Of a stretch of 64,000 nucleotides of DNA, positions 35,417 to 44,590 are shown in pieces. Within the stretch, counting starts at the first letter, position 1; each line of letters starts with the position of its first letter. A program made the translations under genes and the position numbers. Under the pieces are notes generated by a model that did no database searches, was not told the origin of the DNA, and saw only the letters and a program-made list of their open reading frames with translations. Origin of the DNA: Phenylobacterium sp. Root700 (lineage in GTDB: Bacteria; Pseudomonadota; Alphaproteobacteria; Caulobacterales; Caulobacteraceae); NCBI RefSeq assembly GCF_001429025.1, contig NZ_LMHT01000012.1, positions 184,361-248,360 on the forward strand, read 5' to 3'.

Positions 35417-35443
35417 CGCCTTAAACCTTTGGTTCCTAAGGCG
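35417..35443 (+). promoter_or_regulatory. hairpin in the leader of the MASE1 kinase gene
   Basis: CGCCTTA (35417-35423) pairs with TAAGGCG (35437-35443). Inside, AACC pairs with GGTT around a TTT loop, leaving a two-base bulge. GGTTTTCTC follows after eight bases. The structure sits 36 bases before the ATG and looks like a weak terminator or attenuator. Confidence 0.4.
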
Positions 35444-35478
35444 GGCGCAGGGTTTTCTCGAACTTGCGGGAACGCCCG

Positions 35479-37551
35479 ATGGCTCGGACCAACCGGTCTC
35501 ACAACCTGATGCTCAGCGGCGGCCTGGTCTTGGCCTTCGTCGCCTGCGTGCTGTTCAGCCTGACCCTGACCCGGGGCAGCGAAGGCGTGGCCGTCATCTG
35601 GTTGGCCAGCGGCATCCTTGCGGCCGCATTCCTGCTGCTGCCCTGGCGCTGGAGCCTGGGCATGGTCGTCATCTGCTTCAGCTTCAATTTCGGCTACAAT
35701 CTGGTGGTCGGGAACTCACCGATAGCGTCCTTCATCTTCCCGGTGCTCACCTTCTCGGAGGCGTTCGGCGCCGCTTGGCTGGCCCGCAGGACCTGCGGCG
35801 CGACCGTGCGCCTGACCAGCTTCAACCGCGTGGCGCGCCTGCTCCTGCTGGCTGTCGCTCCCGCCACCGCGGCCAGCGCGCTGGCCGCGGCCGACATCTT
35901 CACGATCTACGGCCGCAACTTCGACAGCGTCCTGACCAGCTGGTTCTACGGCCACGCCCTGGGGATGGCGATCATGCTGCCGGCGGTCCTGCTGATCGCC
36001 CGCCCCGAAATGGTCCGCGATTTTCGCCGCTCCCCCTGGGAAGAAATCGGGCTCTATGCGCTGATCGCCGCGGTCAGCACGCTGATCTTCCTGCCGGTGC
36101 GGTTTCCCATGCCGCTGCTGATCTTCCCGGCCCTGGCGCTGCTGTCCTTCCGGCTGGGGCCAAGAGGCGCCGCCGTCTCCGCCTTGATCATGGCCGCCAT
36201 CCTCTCCAGTCTGGTGATCGTGGTTTCGACGCCGCCCAACCAGGCGACCTGGACCCTGGCGGAAAAAACCCGCGGCCTGCAGTTCCTGATCGCGGTCGGC
36301 TTCTTCACCAGCCTGGCCACCGCCATGGCCATCGCCAACCAGAAGCGGATGAAGCGGCTGTGGGCCAGCCGCAGCCGGATCGCCCGCCTGGCCCAGGCCC
36401 GCGCGGTCGCCGCCGGCCTCGCCAAGACCGAATTCCTGGCGACGATGAGCCACGAAATCCGCACGCCGATGACCTCGATCGTCGGCTTCACCGAGGTGCT
36501 GCTCAAGCGCGAGGACTTGCCCGACCCCGCCCGGCGGCAATTGGCCCTGATCGACCGGGCCGGCGCCTCGCTGCTGACCGTGGTCAACGACATCCTGGAC
36601 TTCTCCAAGGTCGAGGCCGGCGAGGTGGAGCTACGCCCGAACCAGGCCCTGCCCCGCGCCATCGCCCAGGACGCCCTGGCCATCGTCACCGAGGCCGCCC
36701 GCCGCAAAGACATCGACCTGCAGCTCAGCTTCATCGGACCCGTGGAATCCCCGGTGCTGATCGACGACCTGCGCGTGCGCCAGATCCTGCTCAATCTGCT
36801 GTCCAACGCCATCAAGTTCACCGAGCGCGGCCGGGTCGGCCTGGAACTCCAGGTCTTCGAGCAGGGCGACGGCGCCCATCTGCTGCGGTTCAAGATCTCC
36901 GACACCGGGATCGGGATCCCCTCCGACCAGGTCGAGCGCCTGTTCAAGCGCTTCAGCCAAGGCGACTCCTCGGTCAGCCGCACCCATGGCGGCACGGGGC
37001 TGGGACTGGCCATCTGCAAGGGTCTGACCGACCTGATGGGGGGCAAGATCGGCGTCACGAGCACCCTTGGCGCCGGGTCGACCTTCTGGTTCGAACTGAT
37101 CGCCCCTCGGGCGCAGACCGGCGCGGCCGCCAAGCCGGCGCGCCCTGATGACGGCCCGCTGAAGGCGCGGATCCTGCTGGTCGACGATCACCCGATGAAC
37201 CGGGAGCTGGGCGCGACGGTGCTGGGGCTGCTCGGTTGCGAGGTGGTCCTGGCCGAGAACGGCGAAGAGGGTGTGGCGGCGGCCAAGATCGGCGATTGCG
37301 ACCTGATCCTGATGGACGTTCACATGCCGCGCATGGACGGACTGGAGGCCACCCGCGCCATCCGCGCCCTGGGCGGCGTCAACGCCGTCGTCCCGATCAT
37401 CGCCATGAGCGCCGACGTCATGCCGGAGATGGAGGCCGCCTGCCTGAAGGCCGGCATGAACGCCGCCGTCGGCAAGCCGATCCAGATCCAGGCCCTGCAC
37501 GACGTGCTGGCCAAGTGGCTCTCCCCCGACCCCAACGCGGCGGCGGCCTAA
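35479..37551 (+). CDS. MASE1-type membrane hybrid histidine kinase
   Basis: This protein of about 690 residues starts at the ATG at 35479. The N-terminal half (about 10-300) is a polytopic MASE1-like sensor domain with about eight hydrophobic helices (VIWLASGILAAAFLLLPWRW is typical). HisKA has phospho-His H325 (MSHEIRTPMTSIVGF). The ATPase domain has NLLSNAIKFTE, DTGIGIP and GTGLGLAI. A C-terminal receiver has phospho-acceptor D613 (LILMDVHMPRMDG) and VGKPI. It ends without an Hpt domain, so an external phosphotransfer protein is needed. The signal is unknown. It is divergent from the SPOR gene. Confidence 0.9.
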   Translation: MARTNRSHNLMLSGGLVLAFVACVLFSLTLTRGSEGVAVIWLASGILAAAFLLLPWRWSLGMVVICFSFNFGYNLVVGNSPIASFIFPVLTFSEAFGAAWLARRTCGATVRLTSFNRVARLLLLAVAPATAASALAAADIFTIYGRNFDSVLTSWFYGHALGMAIMLPAVLLIARPEMVRDFRRSPWEEIGLYALIAAVSTLIFLPVRFPMPLLIFPALALLSFRLGPRGAAVSALIMAAILSSLVIVVSTPPNQATWTLAEKTRGLQFLIAVGFFTSLATAMAIANQKRMKRLWASRSRIARLAQARAVAAGLAKTEFLATMSHEIRTPMTSIVGFTEVLLKREDLPDPARRQLALIDRAGASLLTVVNDILDFSKVEAGEVELRPNQALPRAIAQDALAIVTEAARRKDIDLQLSFIGPVESPVLIDDLRVRQILLNLLSNAIKFTERGRVGLELQVFEQGDGAHLLRFKISDTGIGIPSDQVERLFKRFSQGDSSVSRTHGGTGLGLAICKGLTDLMGGKIGVTSTLGAGSTFWFELIAPRAQTGAAAKPARPDDGPLKARILLVDDHPMNRELGATVLGLLGCEVVLAENGEEGVAAAKIGDCDLILMDVHMPRMDGLEATRAIRALGGVNAVVPIIAMSADVMPEMEAACLKAGMNAAVGKPIQIQALHDVLAKWLSPDPNAAAA

Positions 37552-37625
37552 ACTTCCGCGACTGCGACCTTGGAACGACGCACGCCAGCGCATAGGCTCG
37601 CGCCCGTTCAGTTTGGGGGATGTCC

Positions 37626-38636
37626 ATGAAGGTCCTGCGTCTCGTCGCCGTCGCGCTTGCGGCCCTGGTGTGCGCCTGTTCTCCAACTGAGAAACAAGCC
37701 GCCGCCCCTGCCGACGGCGCGCCCACCAAGATCCGCTTCGCCACCGACTGGCGCGCCCAGGCCGAACAGGGCGGCTTCTACCAGGCTGTGGCCACCGGCG
37801 AGTACGCCAAGCGCGGCCTGGACGTGCAGATCGTCCAGGGCGGCCCCGGCGTGAACGTGCCGCAGTTGCTGGCCTCCGGCGCGGTCGAGGCGGGCATGGG
37901 CTCCAACAGCTTCATCGTCATGAACCTCGCCAAGGAGAACATTCCGGTGAAGGCCGTGGCGGCGATGATGCAAAAGGACCCGCAGGTCCTGATCGCCCAC
38001 CCCGGCCAAGGCCTGGAGAAGATCGCCGACCTGAAAGGCCGCCCGATCCTGCTGTCCGACGCCTCGGTCACCGCCTTCTGGGTCTGGCTGAAGTCAAAGT
38101 ACGGCTTCACCGACGATCAGGTCCGCAAATACACCTTCAACGCCGCGCCCTTCCTGTCCGACAAGCGCGTGGTCCAGCAGGGCTACGTCACCTCCGAGCC
38201 CTATACGATTGAAAAGCAGGCGGGACTGAAGACCAAGGTCTTCCTGCTCGCCGACGAGGGCTATCCCGGCTACGCCACCATGATCCTCATGCCCGACAGC
38301 TTGATCGCCCAGAACCCCGCGGCGGTGAAGGCCTTCGTCGAGGCCTCGGCCGCCGGCTGGAAGAGCTATCTCGACGGTGACGCGGCGCCGGGCGACGCCC
38401 TGATCAAGAAGGACAATCCGGAAATGACCCAGGACGTCCTCGATCAAGCCCGCGAAAAGCTGAAATCCTACGGCATCGTCGATTCCGGCGACGCCAAGAC
38501 CGGCGGCCTCGGGGTGATGACCGACGCGCGCTGGGCCGAGTTCTTCAAGGTCGCCTCCGAGCAAGGCGTCTACCCGCCGACCATGGACTACAAGCGCGCC
38601 TACACCCTGCAATTCGTGACACCTGCGGCGAAGTAG
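37626..38636 (+). CDS. ABC importer substrate-binding lipoprotein, NMT1/SsuA-like
   Basis: This 336-residue protein starts at the ATG at 37626, which has GGGGG six bases upstream (an ATG at 37620 is less well placed). The signal peptide ends in a lipobox-like LVCAC, so it is probably a lipoprotein. The NMT1/THI5-like fold is shown by KIRFATDWRAQAEQGGFYQAVATGEYAKRGLDVQI near residues 35-70. Members bind hydroxymethylpyrimidine, thiamine precursors, sulfonates or nitrate. It forms an operon with an ATPase and a permease gene. No TPP riboswitch is visible upstream, which argues weakly against a thiamine role. Confidence 0.85.
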   Translation: MKVLRLVAVALAALVCACSPTEKQAAAPADGAPTKIRFATDWRAQAEQGGFYQAVATGEYAKRGLDVQIVQGGPGVNVPQLLASGAVEAGMGSNSFIVMNLAKENIPVKAVAAMMQKDPQVLIAHPGQGLEKIADLKGRPILLSDASVTAFWVWLKSKYGFTDDQVRKYTFNAAPFLSDKRVVQQGYVTSEPYTIEKQAGLKTKVFLLADEGYPGYATMILMPDSLIAQNPAAVKAFVEASAAGWKSYLDGDAAPGDALIKKDNPEMTQDVLDQAREKLKSYGIVDSGDAKTGGLGVMTDARWAEFFKVASEQGVYPPTMDYKRAYTLQFVTPAAK

Positions 38637-38640
38637 GCGG

Positions 38641-39393
38641 GTGTCGGTGAGCGTTGCGACGTTAGACGGGGTCGAGGTCGACTATCCTGGGCGCGGGCGA
38701 GCGCTCGGGCCGGTCAGCCTCACCATCACCGCCGGCGAGGTCCTGGCGCTGGTCGGGCCCTCGGGCTGCGGCAAGTCCACGGCGCTTCGGTTGCTGGCCG
38801 GGCTGGAAGGCCCGACGCGCGGAACCCTGACCCGCGCCGCCGGTCGCGGCGAGACCGCCGTGGTCTTCCAGGCGCCGACCCTGGCGCCCTGGCTGACGGC
38901 CCAGGCCAATGTCGCCCTGCCCCTCGAGCTATCGCGCGTTCCCCGGACCGAGGCCTATGCCCGTGCCGCGCTCGCACTGGAGCGTGTGGGCCTGGCCGCC
39001 GCGGTGCAGGCCCGCCCGGCGACCCTGTCCGGCGGCATGGCCATGCGGGTCTCGCTGGCCCGCGCCCTGGTCACCGAGCCGCGCCTGATGCTGCTGGACG
39101 AACCGTTCGCGGCCCTGGACGAGATCACCCGCCGCACCCTGGCCGACGATGTGCTGGCGCTGTGGAGCGCCTCGCGTCCGGCCATCGTCTTCGTGACCCA
39201 CAATGTCGAGGAGGCCGTCTACATGGCCGACCGCGTCGTGGTCCTGACCCGCGGCCCGGGCCGCATCGCCGGCATCACCCAGGTCGCCGGCGCCCTGCCC
39301 CGCCCCGCCGGCTTCCGCACCTCGGAGGGTTTCCGGGCGGCGGTCGAAGAGGTGACGAACCTGCTGGCCCAGGGCATGGAGAGCGCGGCATGA
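38641..39393 (+). CDS. ABC importer ATPase, SsuB/TauB-like
   Basis: This 250-residue ATPase starts with GTG at 38641, just after the binding-protein stop. It has Walker A GPSGCGKST (about 40-48), signature LSGGMAMRVSLARAL, and Walker B LMLLDEPFAALD, with the switch His in VTHNVEEAVYMADR. It energises import by the adjacent permease and belongs to the nitrate/sulfonate/taurine group. Its TGA overlaps the permease ATG (ATGA). Confidence 0.9.
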   Translation: MSVSVATLDGVEVDYPGRGRALGPVSLTITAGEVLALVGPSGCGKSTALRLLAGLEGPTRGTLTRAAGRGETAVVFQAPTLAPWLTAQANVALPLELSRVPRTEAYARAALALERVGLAAAVQARPATLSGGMAMRVSLARALVTEPRLMLLDEPFAALDEITRRTLADDVLALWSASRPAIVFVTHNVEEAVYMADRVVVLTRGPGRIAGITQVAGALPRPAGFRTSEGFRAAVEEVTNLLAQGMESAA

Positions 39394-40148
39394 CCCGCGC
39401 GCTCGCACCCTTCGTGCTGATCGCCATCCTGCTGGCGGCCTGGGAGATCGCCGTGCGGGCGATGGGGGTCCCGGCCTACTTCCTGCCCCCGCCCTCGGGG
39501 GTCGCCGTCGCCCTGGCCGAAAACCTGCCCAGCCTGATGGCCGCGGCTTGGATCACCCTGTCGACGGCGATCATCGCCCTGGTCATCGCCAGCCTGGTCG
39601 CCATCGCCGTCGCCGTCATCATCGGCCTCAACCCGGTCCTGGAGGCCGCCGTCCGTCCGCTCGCCTCAGTGCTCCAGGTGACGCCGGTGGTCGCCATCGC
39701 GCCGCTGGTGCTGATCTGGGCCGGGATCGACCACCCGGAGCGGGCGATCATCGCCCTGGCCGTGCTGGTGGCCTTCTTTCCGATCTTCTCGGGCGCGGTC
39801 ACCGGACTGCGCGCCGCCGATCCGGACCTGGAGCGGCTGTTCGACCTCTATGGCGCCGGCCGCTGGCAGCGGGTGATGCGCCTGCGCCTGCCCTCGTCGG
39901 TGCCGTTCCTGCTGGAGGGCCACAAGGTGGGCGCGGGCCTGGCCATCATCGGCGCTGTCGTGGCGGAGTTCGGCGCGGGGTCGGGCGGCGTTCGCGGATT
40001 GGCCTGGCAGATCCTCGACGCGGGCAACAAATTGCAGACCGCCCGGATGATCGCCGCCCTGGTGGTCCTGGGGCTGATGGGCGTGGTTCTGCACGCCCTG
40101 CTGGACCGGGCCGAGCAGGCCGGCCTGAAATGGTGGCGCGGGCGTTAA
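39390..40148 (+). CDS. ABC importer permease, SsuC/TauC-like
   Basis: This 252-residue protein has about six membrane helices and the binding-protein-dependent transport signature (ERLFDLYGAGRWQRVMRLRLPSSVPFLLEGHKVGAGLAIIGAVVAEF). It starts at the ATG overlapping the ATPase stop. With the two genes upstream it forms a complete importer. The substrate could be a pyrimidine, sulfonate or other small organic anion; the genes alone do not decide this. Confidence 0.9.
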   Translation: MTRALAPFVLIAILLAAWEIAVRAMGVPAYFLPPPSGVAVALAENLPSLMAAAWITLSTAIIALVIASLVAIAVAVIIGLNPVLEAAVRPLASVLQVTPVVAIAPLVLIWAGIDHPERAIIALAVLVAFFPIFSGAVTGLRAADPDLERLFDLYGAGRWQRVMRLRLPSSVPFLLEGHKVGAGLAIIGAVVAEFGAGSGGVRGLAWQILDAGNKLQTARMIAALVVLGLMGVVLHALLDRAEQAGLKWWRGR

Positions 40149-40199
40149 GCTCAGCCGTTAGGCGGGGATTAAGCGGCGGTGGGTTAACGCTCTTGAGCC

Positions 40200-40868
40200 A
40201 TGCGCCTTGTCCTCGCCATAGCCGTCGTGTTCGCATGCCCGCTGGCCGCCGCCGCGCAAAGCGCCGGGGACCGCTACGGGCCGTGGTCGAACGCGCGCGT
40301 CGAGAGCGCCGCGACCGCCGCGGCGGGCGCAGCCTATCAGGGCCGGACGCTCGGCTGGGCCAACAAGCAGATCGCGGGCCCGAAACCTCAGCAGGCTGAG
40401 ATCCGCCCGCAGCCAACCGCCGCGAGCAACCTGCCCGCCGCTCCGGGCATCTACCGCGCGCCGCCGGCCTCGACCTATGTCCCCTTCCAGCCGCAGGTTC
40501 CGCTGTCCATGCAGCAGGCCGCTCTGGTCGCGCCCGTCGCTCCGCCTGTCCAGCCTGCCGCCGCGCAACCGCGCAAGGCCCTGCCGACCAGCATCTATGG
40601 CGAAGCCGCGCCGCAAGCCGCGCCCGCCCCGGCCGCCCCGCCGCAAAAGCTGGCCGCCTTGGCCCCAACGCCTACGCCCGCGCGAACCGTCGGCGGCGCC
40701 ACCCGGCTCTATTCGGTGCATCGCGGCTACGGCCTCACGCCCGACGCCATTCCAGAGCCGCCAGCCGGTAATCGTTACGTCCTGATCGGTCCGCCTGACG
40801 GCGGCGGCGTCGAGGCGAAGTCCAACATTGAAGATGACGCGCCGGACAATCGTCCGGCCGCCTTCTGA
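40200..40868 (+). CDS. secreted proline/alanine-rich hypothetical protein
   Basis: This 222-residue protein has a clean signal peptide (RLVLAIAVVFACPLAAAA, cut near 20). Most of the mature chain is low-complexity Ala/Pro/Gln, with Tyr-containing islands (GDRYGPWSN, GIYRAPPASTYVPFQP, TRLYSVHRGYGL, NRYVLIGPP). I recognise no domain. It is probably disordered and in the periplasm or envelope. It precedes a DUF2336 gene by 14 bases, so the two are likely co-transcribed. Confidence 0.7.
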   Translation: MRLVLAIAVVFACPLAAAAQSAGDRYGPWSNARVESAATAAAGAAYQGRTLGWANKQIAGPKPQQAEIRPQPTAASNLPAAPGIYRAPPASTYVPFQPQVPLSMQQAALVAPVAPPVQPAAAQPRKALPTSIYGEAAPQAAPAPAAPPQKLAALAPTPTPARTVGGATRLYSVHRGYGLTPDAIPEPPAGNRYVLIGPPDGGGVEAKSNIEDDAPDNRPAAF

Positions 40869-40882
40869 AGAAGACCGTTTCC

Positions 40883-41980
40883 ATGGCGCGCAGCAAACTT
40901 CACGACCTGATCGAGATGGCCCAGGAGCCATCCAGCGAACGGCGCCGCGAGCTGCTGCGCGGCGTGACCGACCTATTCTTCTCCAACGAAGGTGTTCGCG
41001 GCCCCGAGGAGATGGGCCTGTTCGACGACGTGATGAGCCAACTGGCCGGCGAAATGGAAGAGGCGGTCCGCGCCGAGCTCGCCATCCGCATGGCCGGCGC
41101 CGAGACGCCGCCGAGCGGGCTGTTGCGGGACCTGGCCCGCGACGTGTCCATCGAGGTCGCCCGGCCGGTGCTGGCCAACTCCAAGGCGCTGACAGAGGAC
41201 GACCTGCTGTCCGTCGTCCGCACGCGCGGCCAAGACCATCTACGCGCCATTTCGCAACGCCCGCTGGTTCCCGAGGCGGTGTCGGAAGCCATCGTCGAGC
41301 GCGGCGACGACGCCACCTTGGGCGTCCTGCTGGCCAACGAAGGCGCACGGCTGTCGCGCGAAACCCAGGAGCTGGTGGTTGACCGGGCCAGCGACAATCC
41401 GGCCCTGCACGCCGCCGTCGTGGCGCGCAAGTCGCTGCCGATCGACCTGCTGAACGAGATGTATTTCGTGGTCGAAGCCCGCCTGCGCGGCGAGATCCTC
41501 GCCCGCAACGAGACCGTCGATCCGGCCGAGTTGGACGCCGCCCTCGCCGCCGGCCGCAAGCAGCTGGCCGCCCGCGACGGCTCCCTGCCGGCCGACTATG
41601 CCGAGGCCGAGACCCAGGTCCGCCTGCTGCGGCAACGCGACGCCATCACCCCGCAGGTGCTGGCCGGCTTCCTGCGCGCGCGTGAAACCACCAAGTTCCT
41701 GGTCGCGCTCAGCGAAATGGCCGACATCGATTTCCACACCGCCCGCCGGATCCTGGAGCGGCGCGAGTTGGACGCGCTGTCGATCGTCTGCAAGGCGGCC
41801 GGCTTCGACCGCTCGCTCTACCTGACCTTCACGGTGCTGATCCTCGACCGCGACGCCAACGCCATGGGCCGGGCGCGCGAATACGGCGAGCTCTACGAAG
41901 CCCTGCCGCGTGAAGCGGCCCAGCGCACCATCCGGTTCTGGCGCGTACGCCGCCGCTCCGGCGACATGGCCGCCGCCTAG
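40883..41980 (+). CDS. DUF2336 family protein
   Basis: This 365-residue cytoplasmic protein shows the helical-repeat pattern of DUF2336, an alphaproteobacterial family of unknown function. Examples are SNEGVRGPEEMGLFDDVMSQLAGEMEEAVRAELAIRMA and the repeated A-rich helices between 70 and 180 (ARPVLANSKALTEDDLLSVV; DDATLGVLLANEGARLSRETQELVVDRASDNPALHAAVV). The C-terminal part (about 255-365) is a distinct helical domain. A second member lies at 53524-54747. The stop overlaps that of the convergent TonB-C-repeat gene by four bases. Confidence 0.82.
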   Translation: MARSKLHDLIEMAQEPSSERRRELLRGVTDLFFSNEGVRGPEEMGLFDDVMSQLAGEMEEAVRAELAIRMAGAETPPSGLLRDLARDVSIEVARPVLANSKALTEDDLLSVVRTRGQDHLRAISQRPLVPEAVSEAIVERGDDATLGVLLANEGARLSRETQELVVDRASDNPALHAAVVARKSLPIDLLNEMYFVVEARLRGEILARNETVDPAELDAALAAGRKQLAARDGSLPADYAEAETQVRLLRQRDAITPQVLAGFLRARETTKFLVALSEMADIDFHTARRILERRELDALSIVCKAAGFDRSLYLTFTVLILDRDANAMGRAREYGELYEALPREAAQRTIRFWRVRRRSGDMAAA

Positions 41981-42999
41981 GGCAGATCGTAGCGGATCGG
42001 CACCCTTATCCGACCGCCGACGGTAGGCAGGCCCTCCGCCGTCCAGCGGCTGACCTCGAACGCGTTCGCCAGGGCAAGCGCCGAGGCTGCAAAGCCAAGT
42101 CCCGCCGGCTCTTCCTTCTCAGGCGCACAGCCGGAAAGTCGCCCGCCGGACGCCACGTCGCATGCGATGATCACACGGGCCTGGCGAACGCCAGCCTGAA
42201 TCGCGGCGTTCGGATAGCCTGCCATCATGTCCTCGCCCTTCGGGAGAGCGGTCCAGCGGGGCTTGCCGATCAGGCGCCTTTCCGGATCGAGCATCTCGAC
42301 CGCGAAGGTGAATGGGATCTGGGTCATGACGCCGACCGTCGACTTGCCGTCCGACATGGCCGCCGGGCCGCGGAACTCACCGACCAGCGTCTTCGCGGCG
42401 GCAGCGAAGCCGTGCCTCTTCGGCTCCTCCTGAAGGGCGTCGCATCGGCCGATCTTGCCGTCTTCCTTGAACTTGCAAACGAGCGTGACCCGCCCACCGA
42501 CCTGCGCCTCCCGCGCCTTCAGCGGATAGACTGCCGCGACTTGGGCATAGGTCGGCGCCTGGCGCCAGGACACATCGCTCAATACCTCGCGCGTAAGCGG
42601 CGCGTAGAGGCCCTGGCCCGGGATGTGCGAGCCGGTGGCCGTGCGCGGCGCCACGAAATTGATCGGGATACTGGCGCCGCTGACCACCGGCTTTCCATCG
42701 CGCGTCGCTGGTTTCATCAGGAACTGCGGGGTCAGGGCTATGGCTGCGGCGCCAAAGCCCGCGCCAGCTGGCGTCTCGCTTTCCACGATGCAGTCAAACA
42801 GCGCGCCCTGCGTGCTGATCTTGCAGGCGATTTGAGCGCGGCCGCCGATGCCGGCCTTCATCGCTTGGGTCGGCCACACGGCCAGCAAGTCCTCGGCGGA
42901 TGGCTTCTTCAGCCAGTCCGCCTCAGTTTCCACGGCCAGGGCCGGCCCGATCATTGTCATCAGGCCCAATAGGACCGTGGCTAGGCCAAGCGCTCGCAT
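41977..42999 (-). CDS. secreted protein with three tandem TonB-C-like repeats
   Basis: This protein of about 340 residues has a signal peptide (RALGLATVLLGLMTMIGPALA) and three copies of a domain of about 95 residues, starting near 40, 145 and 250. Each copy has the pattern WP/YP-x-A-x2-AGVxG, then a beta strand with Cys, G-x2-x-x-C (second Cys), then E-x-P-x-G-x-GF-xx-AA. This resembles the TonB C-terminal fold. In each copy the two cysteines are about 12-16 residues apart (ACKISTQGALFDC, CKFKEDGKIGRC, ACDVASGGRLSGC), probably a disulfide. No TonB-like membrane anchor or Pro-rich spacer is present, so it is not an ordinary energy transducer. The start at 42999 fits the signal peptide. Confidence 0.75.
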   Translation of the reverse strand: MRALGLATVLLGLMTMIGPALAVETEADWLKKPSAEDLLAVWPTQAMKAGIGGRAQIACKISTQGALFDCIVESETPAGAGFGAAAIALTPQFLMKPATRDGKPVVSGASIPINFVAPRTATGSHIPGQGLYAPLTREVLSDVSWRQAPTYAQVAAVYPLKAREAQVGGRVTLVCKFKEDGKIGRCDALQEEPKRHGFAAAAKTLVGEFRGPAAMSDGKSTVGVMTQIPFTFAVEMLDPERRLIGKPRWTALPKGEDMMAGYPNAAIQAGVRQARVIIACDVASGGRLSGCAPEKEEPAGLGFAASALALANAFEVSRWTAEGLPTVGGRIRVPIRYDLP

Positions 43000-43057
43000 G
43001 TTCCCCCCAGAACAACCGCGTAACGCTTGACGCAAACACGCCTGGGTAGCAAGCGGC

Positions 43058-44437
43058 CTAGTAGGCCGACTTTGCGGATGCTCCTGCGGTGCTGAGACGC
43101 TCCAGGGCGTCGGCGGCGATCGCGCTCAGCGAGCGCAGCCCCATCTCGCCGAACACGTCGAGGGCGGCGTTCAGCGCCATGGCCGCCGAGGCGCGTTCGC
43201 CGCGATCCAGGCCGGTGATGTCCATGCGGGCTTCATAGAGCCGGGCGAGGTTCACCTGCAGCAGGGCCCAGGCGGCCGGGTCGCGCTTGGCGGCGATGGC
43301 GGTCAGTTCGATCTTGAACGCGGACTCAGCGGCGTCCAGCACGGTGAGATCGCCGGAGAGCTCGGCCGAGCGCGCCAGGCAGAGGGCGCGGTTAGAAGCG
43401 CCGAACGCGCGCAGCGACAGGGCCGGAGCGTTCTTCAGCACGTAGGCGGCGCGATCGTAGCAGGTGACGGCCTGCTCATAGGCGCGCTCCGACGCGCCGG
43501 CTTCACCCAGCGCCTGAAGGCCCTGGGCCAGGGCGGTCTGAATCCGCGCCCAATCGAGCGGGCTCTGTTCGCGGGAAAGTTCGCTGACCACCTCGGCCAG
43601 GGCGCTGACGGCCTCTGCCATCACCTCGACCTCGCCGGTGACCTCGCCCAGCAGGCTGAGCGCCTGGCCACGCAGCGCCACGGCGCGGGCCCAGCTCAGC
43701 GGCTCATAGGCGACGTCCAGCCCATCGGCGGCGCGGTCGGCTTCGTCGTGGGCCATGGTGAGAAGTTCGGTGTCACGCAGGCGCGCGCCCCAGCCGATCA
43801 GCAGGTCGGCGAGCACGAGGCGGGCCTCGACCGCCAGCAGCCGCGCGGCGCGGCAACGGCGGGTCAGGCTTTCCAGCCCGGAGATCGGACCTGCGAACCG
43901 GGCGGCGGCGATGCGGGCGGCCTGGGCGTCGCCGGTCGCCATCTGTTCGCGCGCTTCGATGGCGACAATGCCGACATCGGCCAATGGCAGGGAGAGCCCG
44001 CCGCGCGCGGCCGAACGGGCGTCACGGAAAGCGACGTCGGCGGCGGCGTTCAAGCCTTCATCGCCGAACAGCTCGGCGCCCAGCATGGCGCAGAAGGCCT
44101 GTTCGCAGCGCGCCCGCGCCCAGCCGTCCGGCCGGCGGTCGCGCCCGAAGGCCTCGGCGGCGGCCTCGGCGGTGGCGGCGGCCTTGCGCAGCGCGGCCGC
44201 GTCGCCCGAGCGGCGGGCGACCTCGCGCCAGATAATGGCGCTTTCCAGCCGGCGCTGGGCCTTGTCCTTGGCCCCCACCCGGCCGGCGGCGATATCGGCG
44301 GCGCGGCCCTCCTGGGCGATCATTTTGAGATCGAGCAGCTCCAGCAACGAGGCGTCGCCGCCCGTCAGCCCGTCACGCGGGGCGTTGAGGGAGTCAGAGC
44401 CGAACAGACGCTTTAGCTCTCGACCGAACTCGAACAT
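43058..44437 (-). CDS. tetratricopeptide-like helical repeat protein
   Basis: This 459-residue cytoplasmic protein is built of alanine-rich helix pairs with TPR-like spacing (for example WARIQTALAQGLQALGEAGASERAYEQAVTCYDRAAYVLK; LLQVNLARLYEARM; LGEVTGEVEVMAEAVSALAEVV). I do not recognise a named family. It probably acts as a protein-binding scaffold. The upstream region (44438-44600) is unusually AT-rich for this window and carries a CtrA-like TTAACCAT sequence and two GGTTAAC direct repeats, which suggests cell-cycle-linked transcription. The gene is on the same strand as prfC but 276 bases downstream of it. Confidence 0.7.
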   Translation of the reverse strand: MFEFGRELKRLFGSDSLNAPRDGLTGGDASLLELLDLKMIAQEGRAADIAAGRVGAKDKAQRRLESAIIWREVARRSGDAAALRKAAATAEAAAEAFGRDRRPDGWARARCEQAFCAMLGAELFGDEGLNAAADVAFRDARSAARGGLSLPLADVGIVAIEAREQMATGDAQAARIAAARFAGPISGLESLTRRCRAARLLAVEARLVLADLLIGWGARLRDTELLTMAHDEADRAADGLDVAYEPLSWARAVALRGQALSLLGEVTGEVEVMAEAVSALAEVVSELSREQSPLDWARIQTALAQGLQALGEAGASERAYEQAVTCYDRAAYVLKNAPALSLRAFGASNRALCLARSAELSGDLTVLDAAESAFKIELTAIAAKRDPAAWALLQVNLARLYEARMDITGLDRGERASAAMALNAALDVFGEMGLRSLSAIAADALERLSTAGASAKSAY

Positions 44438-44534
44438 GACCAGGCTCCGATCACCTCGCGGCGTCTCATCACGGGACGCCTACGGAAGGTTCAGACCAGA
44501 CGGAGCAAACCCGGAGCCGAGTTCGTAAACAAGT

Positions 44535-44590
44535 GGTTAACTTGCTGGTTATGGTTAACGAAGTCTGAATTTCTTGTGTACGGACATTAA
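44535..44590 (-). promoter_or_regulatory. candidate CtrA-type sites upstream of the TPR-like gene
   Basis: Two GGTTAAC direct repeats start at 44535 and 44553. The second reads TTAACCAT on the minus strand (44558-44551), the known CtrA half-site form. A further TTAACC lies at 44587. No exact TTAA-N7-TTAA is present, so binding is a suggestion only. Confidence 0.4.

Noticed and set aside
37552-37625. TPP riboswitch before the NMT1-like importer
   Set aside because: The leader is only about 70 bases and lacks the conserved CTGAGA and ACCTGA blocks.
40149-40199. TTAA...TTAA pair as a CtrA site before the gene at 40200
   Set aside because: The spacing is 11 bases in place of 7 and no TTAACCAT form is present.
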